From Lentisphaerota bacterium (GTDB lineage Bacteria > Verrucomicrobiota > Lentisphaeria > Oligosphaerales > PUNB01): DNA of 25,229 nucleotides. The notes below the pieces were generated by a model, which worked only from the letters and a program-made list of their open reading frames with translations, was not told the DNA's origin and made no database searches. Positions within the stretch are counted from its first letter, which is position 1; each line of letters opens with the position of its first letter. Where the stretch lies: NCBI GenBank assembly GCA_003552565.1, contig PUNB01000068.1:1-25229 (forward strand), in the 5' to 3' direction. The translations under genes and the position numbers were made by a program. Below are positions 1 through 6,673 of the stretch, piece by piece.

Positions 1-343
1 CATCCAGATGACTCATATCAAGACTGCCTTTAACTTCCGCACCGCCTTGCGGATGGTTGCGGACGACAAGAGAACCAGCGGCGGCCTGCAGGCTTTCCTG
101 AAGCAACGCCAATCCCAGACCGACAGGTCTTTCATGGCGGGTTGTTTTAAAGGGATCGGCTGGATCCGGCAATAAAAAAGGTGGAAATCCCGGACCGTCA
201 TCGAGAAAGCGAAAATACAGACGTTCCTCAGTGTAACTCAAGGTAAAGTCGACCTTCCGGGCCCCTGCTTTCGCCGAGTTTTCCAGAATATCAAAAAAAT
301 GCAGTGATAAATCTTTCAATTTTTCAGCACATACTCCAGCCAT
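1..343 (-). CDS. Small HATPase (histidine-kinase-like ATPase), hydrogenase-associated type; C-terminus cut by window edge
   Basis: I translated this by hand because it runs off the left edge. About 114 residues are visible. They form a GHKL ATPase fold with no dimerisation/His domain: N-box E21-N-S-A-K-A-G, G1 box D48-D-G-P-G, an F-box-like DPFKTT, G2 box VGLGLAL (74-80), and a terminal SHLD. The opening DLSLHFFDILENSAKAGA and the SHLD ending match the small ATP-binding proteins found in NAD-linked [FeFe]-hydrogenase (HydABC) gene clusters; that link rests on family knowledge. The start is uncertain. ATG at 343 overlaps the HNH gene by 28 bp. A TTG at 319 overlaps the HNH stop as TTGA and would give an N-terminus closer to the family (MKDLSLH). 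It is the last visible gene of the dnaN-led minus-strand operon. It probably controls a hydrogenase or redox sensor, but no partner is in view. Confidence 0.72.
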   Translation of the reverse strand, partial: MAGVCAEKLKDLSLHFFDILENSAKAGARKVDFTLSYTEERLYFRFLDDGPGFPPFLLPDPADPFKTTRHERPVGLGLALLQESLQAAAGSLVVRNHPQGGAEVKGSLDMSHLD

Positions 344-627
344 TCACTGGGGACCATATTCTGTTTGGCGGTATTACAGCGTTTACAGCAAGGAACGACG
401 TTTGAGCGCGATGTGCGCCCACCGCGAACAATCGGCACCACATGATCCATGGTCAGATCTCCTGGTTTTTCGCGACCATTACAGTAATTACATGTTCCTT
501 TGGCTAGCTGATTTTTCCACCATTGCGAACGCCGCAGTTCGCGCGCCTTTTTCTTCTCCCGCTTAAGATGTTCCTCCGAAGCCGGCTGGAAAAAGAAAAA
601 ATCTTCCTGATGCTGTTTGTTTTCCAT
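316..627 (-). CDS. Small HNH endonuclease domain protein
   Basis: This is a 103-residue protein with a basic, helical N-terminus (about 20-42) and a C-terminal HNH zinc fold. The fold has Zn pair C46-x2-C49, catalytic D61-H62, an RGG turn, N76, second Zn pair C81-x2-C84, and N85-x2-K. It should be a metal-dependent nicking or cutting nuclease; the target cannot be read from sequence. I start at ATG 627 (MENKQH). The frame stays open up to GTG 684, but those upstream codons contain a word shared with an intergenic repeat at 16848-16863 and look noncoding. No strong SD is visible. It sits between the c-di-GMP gene (85-bp gap) and the HATPase gene (overlapping), so it is probably co-transcribed. 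No mobile element, intein or restriction partner is adjacent, so it looks like a resident HNH gene. Confidence 0.82.
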   Translation of the reverse strand: MENKQHQEDFFFFQPASEEHLKREKKKARELRRSQWWKNQLAKGTCNYCNGREKPGDLTMDHVVPIVRGGRTSRSNVVPCCKRCNTAKQNMVPSEWLEYVLKN

Positions 628-712
628 AATATTTAAAATATTTCCGGGGTTCGTATAACCGCAAGGTATCAGGTTTCGGGTCACTGGGGAAAATCTGTGC
701 TCAAACAGCCAT

Positions 713-3334
713 TTAAGACTTCAATTGAGCGAACACATCGGTTTCTTCCTGGACACTTTGCCGGAGCAGCAACTGCAGCAGTTTTTCAATTTCATCTTTG
801 CATTCCATAAAAGCGTTGACCACGCGAGGGTCAAACTGAGAATCGCTTTGAGATTTAATTTCGGCGATCGCGTCTTCAACAGTCATTGCCTGCCGATAAA
901 GCCGGTCGGTGCGCATGGCGTCATAAGCATCGACCACCGCGAAAATCCGGGCTCCCTGACAAATTTCCTCGCCTTTCAGACCGCGCGGATAACCACTGCC
1001 ATTCCATTTTTCCTGATGTGAATAAACAATTTCCGCGGCCTCCCTCAAATAGGCGCTGTATTTTAAAACCCTGTATCCGATTTCCGGATGTTTACGAATT
1101 AAACGCCATTCTTCTTTTGTAGGTTTGTCTTCTTTCAAGAGAATTGAATCGGGGATGCCTATTTTGCCGATATCATGCAGCAGGGCGCCGCGGCCGATGT
1201 TTTCCAGCTCTTCGCCAGTAATTCCCATTCTGCGAGCCAGTAAAAGAGTTAAATCCCGCACTCTCTTACTATGATTGCCGGAATTTTTTTCGCGAGCGTC
1301 CAGTAATCTGACCAATGCTTCCAGAGTGAAATTATAAGAGGTTTTTATTTCATCCATGGTTTCATTGATTTTAGCACTGTTCCGCCGCACCATCTCCATA
1401 AGATACTGTTCGTATTGACGGTTTTCCAGCAGAGTTCGGCGATAATCGAGTGCTCGTCGCAGAGTCACACCCAGCCGTTTGGTTTGCAGTTCCTCCTGGA
1501 TAATATCATAAGCTCCCACCCGCAGGCATTCAACCGCCTTGTCGAATTTAGCGTAACCGGAGACCACCACCACCATCAAGGTTTCATCAATGGATAAAAT
1601 TTCCCGGATCAGTTCCACTGCTTTTTTTTCCCGCATGGATAGATCAGTCATCACCAGATCATATTCATCCGGTTTCTTCTTCAACTGTTTCATCGCGGCG
1701 GTGCTGTTATCGTACGATTCCACCCGATATCCCTCTTTGGCGACACTCTCCTCAAGTTTTCGACGCAGTCCCAAGTTCTCCTGAATAATAATAATTCCCG
1801 GATTTCGATGTTTCATTCGGTACATCGACTTGAACGCGGCTTTATCCGCTCTTTCCTGTTCGGAGAAAACATCCTTGTCTTCTTCTTTACGGTCCGACCA
1901 CACCCGCAGGCAATCGCGTCCAGCTCTTTTTGCTCTGTACATAGCCTGATCCGCTTCAGTAAGGAGTTGCTCGGAAGTTTTTTCTGCCTTTTCTCCGCTT
2001 CCGGGATGATAACTTGAAAGCCCAATCGAAACTGTCAGACGCAAAGGACGCCGCTTCTGGTTAAAGACATGTTTTCTGACTTGTTCCAGAAAAGTAACGG
2101 CACATTCAACCGCCCTTTCATGATCCGCATCCGGCATAATTATCACAAATTCTTCTCCACCGTACCTACCGAGCACGTGTGATTCCTTACAGGTGTTATT
2201 TCGCAACAGCTTAGCGAATTCACGCAGGACATCATCACCGGTCAAATGACCGTATGTGTCATTGACAATCTTAAAATGATCCAAATCCATAATCGCCACA
2301 GATATCGGTTTGCTCTTTTCAACGCACCAACGCCAATTATTCTCCATTTCCCGATCCAGTTTCAGACGATTAAAAAGCCCGGTCATCGGATCATGAACCG
2401 CCAGATTGCGAATATGGGTCATCGCCGCGAAAACTGTTGACAGCTGATTGGCGGCATAATACATAAAAGTGGTGTCGGCGGCGGTATAAAAGTTATCGGA
2501 AAGCGTGGCGATAGTAATAATGCCCCGCAATTCTCCGCCGGTGATAACCGGCACGGAAAAAGTGCTGCCGATACGGCTTTCACCATCTTTAACGACCGGT
2601 TTGCCGGCCTTCTCTATGTGAAGATTTTCACGCGACACCTCCCTGCCGGTCAATGCCTGATAACGATTGTGAATTATACTGGTCAGGCGATTGATAAATT
2701 TTTCCGAAACTTCTTTCTGCACGTTGAAAATGACGACATACTCACCATCACTGCCCATAACTCCAACCACGGCAAAAGGCAGAATATGCCCAATTCCCAT
2801 GCACAGATAGCGCAATGCTTCAACCAGAGTGTTGGCTTTCATCGCGCCCTCCATCAACCGCCTCAACCCGCGCATTTTATACTGGAATTTTTCCAGATGC
2901 ATATTTTCCTGGATACCGTCTTCCCGCACTCTTTGAGCATGTTTATCGAGGTATTCTTCCCGCACCTTTCGTTCCAGGATAACCGGATCAAAACCTTTTT
3001 TATCCACACTTCGAAACTCGCCGATTTCCGCCAGCCTGGTGCTGTTATGGTCGTCAGTTGTCAGAGCCACTATTCCGAGCCATGGCCAGACTTTCAGGAT
3101 TTCCTGTAAAAAAGCCAGACTGTCCATGTTGCCCATCTCCAGATCAAGCACGCAAAGATCAAAATCATGTTCCATCAGCAGCTGAAACGCTTCCTGGGCA
3201 TTGACTGCGAGGAACACCCGACCGCCGCATTGGCGTAAAGATGATTCAATATACTCCCCCAGCTGGGGTTCATGCTCAACCGCCAAAATATTGATCTGAG
3301 ACAAATTCACTGAATGCTGATCACTCATTGTCAA
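713..3334 (-). CDS. Hybrid c-di-GMP signalling protein: REC-GAF-GGDEF-REC-HD-GYP
   Basis: This 873-residue cytoplasmic protein carries both c-di-GMP synthase and phosphodiesterase modules. Domains in order: receiver 1 (about 14-130, phospho-acceptor D64); a GAF-like sensor (about 165-305); GGDEF (about 310-480) with intact G392-G-E-E-F and MDLDHFKIVNDTYGH; receiver 2 (about 512-640, D564); a coiled linker; and HD-GYP (about 665-845) with H720-D721-I-G-K and G781-Y-P. The inhibitory RxxD site before GGEEF reads KESH, so product inhibition is probably lost. Receiver 2 has QEN where the acidic pair normally lies and may not bind Mg. There is no membrane segment. The start is TTG 3334, overlapping the recF stop as TTGA, with AAGGAG ten bases upstream. 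ATG 3328 is the alternative, but its SD spacing is long. Coupling to dnaN-recF suggests constitutive expression. Whether the net output is synthesis or degradation cannot be told. Confidence 0.92.
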   Translation of the reverse strand: MTMSDQHSVNLSQINILAVEHEPQLGEYIESSLRQCGGRVFLAVNAQEAFQLLMEHDFDLCVLDLEMGNMDSLAFLQEILKVWPWLGIVALTTDDHNSTRLAEIGEFRSVDKKGFDPVILERKVREEYLDKHAQRVREDGIQENMHLEKFQYKMRGLRRLMEGAMKANTLVEALRYLCMGIGHILPFAVVGVMGSDGEYVVIFNVQKEVSEKFINRLTSIIHNRYQALTGREVSRENLHIEKAGKPVVKDGESRIGSTFSVPVITGGELRGIITIATLSDNFYTAADTTFMYYAANQLSTVFAAMTHIRNLAVHDPMTGLFNRLKLDREMENNWRWCVEKSKPISVAIMDLDHFKIVNDTYGHLTGDDVLREFAKLLRNNTCKESHVLGRYGGEEFVIIMPDADHERAVECAVTFLEQVRKHVFNQKRRPLRLTVSIGLSSYHPGSGEKAEKTSEQLLTEADQAMYRAKRAGRDCLRVWSDRKEEDKDVFSEQERADKAAFKSMYRMKHRNPGIIIIQENLGLRRKLEESVAKEGYRVESYDNSTAAMKQLKKKPDEYDLVMTDLSMREKKAVELIREILSIDETLMVVVVSGYAKFDKAVECLRVGAYDIIQEELQTKRLGVTLRRALDYRRTLLENRQYEQYLMEMVRRNSAKINETMDEIKTSYNFTLEALVRLLDAREKNSGNHSKRVRDLTLLLARRMGITGEELENIGRGALLHDIGKIGIPDSILLKEDKPTKEEWRLIRKHPEIGYRVLKYSAYLREAAEIVYSHQEKWNGSGYPRGLKGEEICQGARIFAVVDAYDAMRTDRLYRQAMTVEDAIAEIKSQSDSQFDPRVVNAFMECKDEIEKLLQLLLRQSVQEETDVFAQLKS

Positions 3335-4455
3335 ACTTCGATTACTCCTTCATTGACATTCATTACTGTCGGACGCACTGGAGCCAGTTCAACAGGAATC
3401 TCTGTGCCGGCCATTATAATCTGTCTGTAGTCCGCCAAAGTCTGAAAAAAATCCTGTCGCCGACGAGCGTCCAAATCACCATAAACATCGTCCACAAGCA
3501 GGATCAATGGTTTTTCAGTTTGCAATTCTCTTACCGTTTCGGCCGCCGCTAATTTCAAAGCTGAAACACATAATCGGCATTGACCCGCTGAAGCGAAAGC
3601 GGCAACTGACTTACCGCCGCGAGTAAAGAACAAATCATCCCGATGCGGTCCGCAGCGAGTGTGTCCCTGCTCCTGATCCCGATTCTTTTCCTGAGCTAAG
3701 ATCCGCAGAAACTGTTTTACGACCGATTCCTTCTCCTCCCTTTCTTCATTTTTATTAAAAACAATATCATCAATGCTCAAACGATAATCAATCGACGGCG
3801 GCTGATCATCAAATTTCAACCGACGGCAGACGGAACGTAAATGGAAATTAATTTTTTCGATCAGCCGATGTCGGCGAATAATTATTTCCGCGGCGTGTTC
3901 CGCCAAAAGCTGATCATAGGCCGTCATAACGGAATCAGGAAATTTTTTTGCGCTTCGCAGCAATTCATTGCGCTGCCTCAGGACATGATGATAACTGATC
4001 AGATGCTGAAGATATGAAGGAAAGATCTGAGCGCCGAGTATATCACAGAAGCGGCGGCGTATTTTCGGAGCGCCCCGAACCAGTTCCAGATCATGAGGTG
4101 TCAAGGCCACACATAAAAATTGATTGATGAATAGACTGGCTTTCCCAACAGGCCGACGATTAACCAGCAGTTCTCTGCCGTTTCCGAAAAAAACTGTAAG
4201 CTTATCTTCCGCCAGCCATTTTTGATCCTTTAGAAGAACTCCTTCAAGGCGAAAATAATCCTTTTCAAATTTAATCAGCTGAGCCGTTTTTCGAGTGCGA
4301 AATGAGCGCAGTAAAGAAAGAAAATAAATGGCTTCCAGAAAATTTGTTTTACCTTGGCCGTTGGTCCCCCGTAAAACCGTCATCCCGTCAGGAAGGGAAA
4401 TGTCCAGCCGACTGTAATTACGAAAATTTTCCAGTCGCAAGCGAGATAAAATCAT
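3331..4455 (-). CDS. recF: DNA replication and repair protein RecF
   Basis: RecF is an SMC-like ATPase that binds ssDNA gaps and, with RecO and RecR, loads RecA at stalled forks. The 374-residue product has the usual N-terminus (MILSRLRLENFRNY), Walker A at about 30-37 (GTNGQGKT), an ABC-type signature (SAGQCR), and Walker B around 318-323 (LILLVDD) followed by the D-loop DLD. Length is normal for the family. I chose ATG 4455 because it overlaps the dnaN stop as TAATG and gives the conserved N-terminus. The longer frame to 4485 would read back into dnaN. The dnaN-recF order is common near bacterial origins; dnaA and gyrB are not in view. The stop overlaps the TTG start of the c-di-GMP gene. 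Confidence 0.96.
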   Translation of the reverse strand: MILSRLRLENFRNYSRLDISLPDGMTVLRGTNGQGKTNFLEAIYFLSLLRSFRTRKTAQLIKFEKDYFRLEGVLLKDQKWLAEDKLTVFFGNGRELLVNRRPVGKASLFINQFLCVALTPHDLELVRGAPKIRRRFCDILGAQIFPSYLQHLISYHHVLRQRNELLRSAKKFPDSVMTAYDQLLAEHAAEIIIRRHRLIEKINFHLRSVCRRLKFDDQPPSIDYRLSIDDIVFNKNEEREEKESVVKQFLRILAQEKNRDQEQGHTRCGPHRDDLFFTRGGKSVAAFASAGQCRLCVSALKLAAAETVRELQTEKPLILLVDDVYGDLDARRRQDFFQTLADYRQIIMAGTEIPVELAPVRPTVMNVNEGVIEV

Positions 4456-5549
4456 TATGAAGACCGCATCGGCATCACTACGCAAAGAAAACCCTCATCG
4501 CCTGAAATGGAAGCCGGGCTCAGTTCATCGTTAAACTGGAAAACCGTCTGATCGGTATCCATGTGCCGAAGCGGTTCAATAATGAAGGCGGGATTAAAAG
4601 AAATATTAACCGGCTCGCCGTGATAATCAATGTCTATCGGCTCGCTGCTCTCGCCGAATTCGGCGCTGGAAGCGCTGACGGTCATCAGTCCGTCCGCCAG
4701 GTTGATATTCACTGTGGTGCTGCTTTCACTGATCATCATCGCCACTCGGTTCAGGACTCCGATCATTTCCTCCCGCTGAACAATGATTGAATTATTGAAA
4801 CTGGCGGGGATGACTTGGCGATAATTAGGGTAGTTTCCCTCCACCAGTTTAGAGGTTATAAGAAGCTCTGAATTAGAAAATACAGCCTGATTTTCAGTCA
4901 GGCCAATCTCCAGCGGGTCTTCACCTTCCAGCACCTTCATCAGTTCAGCTGTGGTTTTAGCGGGCAGAATCACATCAAAGTCCTCCAGGCTTTCCTCATG
5001 CAGATTCTGTTCCATCAGCGCCAGACGCCGACCGTCAGTGGCGACAGTGGTCAACACTCCGGAGCGGAAACTGAGCAAAGTGCCGTTCAGCACATAACGG
5101 CTTTCATCGTAACTGACGGCATAGGAAACCTTGGCTAAAGTTTTCTTGAATTCTCCCGCCGGAAAGGTGAATTTCCAATTTGAATCAACCCGTTCTTCTT
5201 CGGGAAATTCCTCCGGATTCAAGCCCGGCATTTTAAAAAATGTCCTTTTGCAAGAGATGGAAGTCTGTTCATTATCATCGGTTTCCAGGGTCACTTCTCC
5301 CTCCGGCAGAACATTGATTATCTGGCTGAATTTACGAGCAGGCAAAGTTGTTTTGCCTTCTTGTTCCACAGTCGCTTCAACGCGGGTCTTAATACTGATT
5401 TCCAAGTCCGTGGCAGTCACTGAAAAGCCGTTTTGATCACCCTCCAGTAACACATTGTTAAGGATGGGGATAGTGCTTTTAGAGTTAACCGCGCTGATGG
5501 TTTTTCTCAGCGCCGAGGCCAGATTTTCTTTAAGTATGACGATTTTCAT
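4455..5549 (-). CDS. dnaN: DNA polymerase III beta sliding clamp
   Basis: This is the ring-shaped processivity clamp of the replicative polymerase, 364 residues, a normal length for three clamp domains. Recognisable stretches are the N-terminus MKIVILKENLASAL, ISAVNSKSTIPILNNVLLE, the central TVATDGRRLA and LVEGNYPNYRQVIP, and the C-terminal MPMR ending typical of beta clamps. Start ATG 5549 has an excellent SD (GGGAG six bases upstream). A TTG twelve bases further up is in frame but lies before the SD. It is the first gene of the minus-strand operon. Upstream is the AT-rich spacer proposed as an origin. Facing that spacer on the minus strand is TTGACA (5673-5668) with a weak TATTTG 17 bases on, a tentative promoter. 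Confidence 0.97.
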   Translation of the reverse strand: MKIVILKENLASALRKTISAVNSKSTIPILNNVLLEGDQNGFSVTATDLEISIKTRVEATVEQEGKTTLPARKFSQIINVLPEGEVTLETDDNEQTSISCKRTFFKMPGLNPEEFPEEERVDSNWKFTFPAGEFKKTLAKVSYAVSYDESRYVLNGTLLSFRSGVLTTVATDGRRLALMEQNLHEESLEDFDVILPAKTTAELMKVLEGEDPLEIGLTENQAVFSNSELLITSKLVEGNYPNYRQVIPASFNNSIIVQREEMIGVLNRVAMMISESSTTVNINLADGLMTVSASSAEFGESSEPIDIDYHGEPVNISFNPAFIIEPLRHMDTDQTVFQFNDELSPASISGDEGFLCVVMPMRSS

Positions 5550-5853
5550 GTGTTCTCCCAATTTCTGTTAGTTCGACATTTCTGTTAGAGTATTGTATTC
5601 TTTAATTTAAGAACAGAGTAATATTAATATGTCCGGGAATAATTCAAATAACTTTATAATCGATTGTTGTCAACGCAATTAAGATTATATTTAGCTGTTG
5701 ACAGCTTGATTGATTCCGGACGGTATAACATGTTGATAACTTTAGGTCGGGGTTGTTCCAATAGTTATTACGGATTTACTGACACCTTTTTTGTGCGGTG
5801 TGTTAACATCGGCTTGTTAATAAATCCGAAACCGATGAAATTGTTAAGGTAAT
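5550..5853. other. AT-rich divergent spacer, candidate chromosome origin (oriC)
   Basis: This 304-bp gene-free region separates the divergently transcribed dnaN and gmhA. Positions 5595-5695 are very AT-rich and could unwind. Across 5665-5823 there are five TGTTNA-like words: around 5665 and 5697, then TGTTGATAA at 5731, TGTTAACAT at 5801 and TGTTAATAA at 5815. The 5731 and 5815 words each differ by one base from the inverted DnaA box TGTGNATAA. Every gene to the left is on the minus strand and every gene to the right on the plus strand, as expected where forks diverge, and dnaN-recF is a classic origin neighbour. No perfect DnaA box is present and dnaA is absent, so this is inference. A TTGACA at 5698 and TATAAC at 5724 lie 20 bases apart, too far for a confident promoter. 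Confidence 0.4.
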
Positions 5854-6534
5854 ATGCACTCAAAAAATCAAAACGCTATTTTTGATCGTCATTTTAATAA
5901 TCTTTGTAAACGCCGTCCGGAATTATCGGACATGCGAGATCGTTGTTTCAAGGCAGTTGAATTGATGACTGACTGTTTTCAGCGTGGCGGCACACTTTAT
6001 CTCTGCGGCAACGGCGGCAGCGCCGCCGACGCGGAACATATAGCCGGAGAACTGATGAAAGGTTTTCTGCATCCTCGTCACCTGACATCCAATGAGACAG
6101 ACGGGATAAAAGCTTTGTCCACTTCAATATCGGCTTCAGCGGAAAACGGCAGGCTTCTGCATGAAGGTTTACAGAAAGGACTGCGAGCGATCCCTCTGGT
6201 TTCCTTTATGTCACTGAATACGGCTGTCGCCAATGACAACCACGCGGATCTTGTTTTCGCTCAGTCTTTATATGCTTTAGGAGCGGCCGGGGATATTCTT
6301 TGGGCGATCTCCACTTCCGGGAAAGCCAGGAATGTGGAATTAGCCGCTTATTGCGCCAAGGCCATGAACATACGGGTTGTGGCGATGACTGGGGAATGCG
6401 GCGGCGATTTGCAAAAATACGCTGATGTCCTTTTGAATGTTCCAGCGAAGGAAACCTTTTTGGCCCAGGAAATGCATCAGTCTATATATCATGTAATCTG
6501 CGCCGCATTGGAAGAAATTATTTTCGCTTCCTGA
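5854..6534 (+). CDS. gmhA: Phosphoheptose isomerase-like SIS protein (sedoheptulose 7-phosphate isomerase)
   Basis: This 226-residue single-domain SIS protein has the GmhA signature CGNGGSAADAEH (51-62), the sugar-phosphate loop STSG (153-156) and a C-terminal QEMH (205-208). E66 and H208 fall where E. coli GmhA has its catalytic Glu and His. By family the reaction is sedoheptulose 7-phosphate to D-glycero-D-manno-heptose 7-phosphate, the first step to ADP-heptose for LPS core, in the cytoplasm. The protein is about 30 residues longer than E. coli GmhA, mostly a segment around 72-118 seen in the longer GmhA-like subfamily, so a related sugar-phosphate specificity is possible. The SD is weak (AAGG close to the ATG). 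It has its own upstream spacer and is followed by a perfect 18-bp hairpin, so it is probably monocistronic. Confidence 0.85.
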   Translation: MHSKNQNAIFDRHFNNLCKRRPELSDMRDRCFKAVELMTDCFQRGGTLYLCGNGGSAADAEHIAGELMKGFLHPRHLTSNETDGIKALSTSISASAENGRLLHEGLQKGLRAIPLVSFMSLNTAVANDNHADLVFAQSLYALGAAGDILWAISTSGKARNVELAAYCAKAMNIRVVAMTGECGGDLQKYADVLLNVPAKETFLAQEMHQSIYHVICAALEEIIFAS

Positions 6535-6540
6535 CACAAA

Positions 6541-6586
6541 GATCCCGTCCGGAAAGGTATCGCGTGAGACCTTTCCGGACGGGATC
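6541..6586 (+). repeat. Perfect 18-bp inverted repeat after gmhA (terminator-like hairpin or repeat element)
   Basis: The arms 6541-6558 and 6569-6586 are exact reverse complements around a 10-base loop, and start seven bases after the gmhA stop. This could end gmhA transcription, but no T-run follows, so a rho-independent terminator is not fully supported. The right arm recurs with one mismatch at 12929-12946 without its partner, which points to a dispersed palindromic repeat. Confidence 0.7.
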
Positions 6587-6601
6587 AAGAAAGCGATAGC
6601 A

Positions 6602-6630
6602 TTGGCATTTTCATTATTTCGTTTTATGGT
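6602..6630 (+). promoter_or_regulatory. Predicted sigma-70-type promoter of the pilus ATPase genes
   Basis: TTGGCA (6602-6607) and TATGGT (6625-6630) are separated by 17 bases and lie 44 bases before the first pilB-like start. The same -10 word, TATGGT, occurs in the predicted tRNA-Pro promoter. It is the only good candidate in this spacer. Confidence 0.45.
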
Positions 6631-6673
6631 TAAGGACAATTTTTGATTATGCTCATTTTTTCATGGAGTTAAT

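Noticed and set aside
316..684. HNH gene as part of an intein, group I/II intron or HNH-associated RNA mobile element
   Set aside because: The ORF is a free-standing small gene inside an operon, and no intron, splice-domain or transposase signature is visible around it.
5714..5723. TTCCGGACGG in the origin spacer as another copy of the 6541 repeat
   Set aside because: Only 10 bases match, with no second arm; chance is a sufficient explanation.
5698..5729. TTGACA/TATAAC as the gmhA promoter
   Set aside because: The spacer is 20 bases, too long for a confident sigma-70 promoter call.
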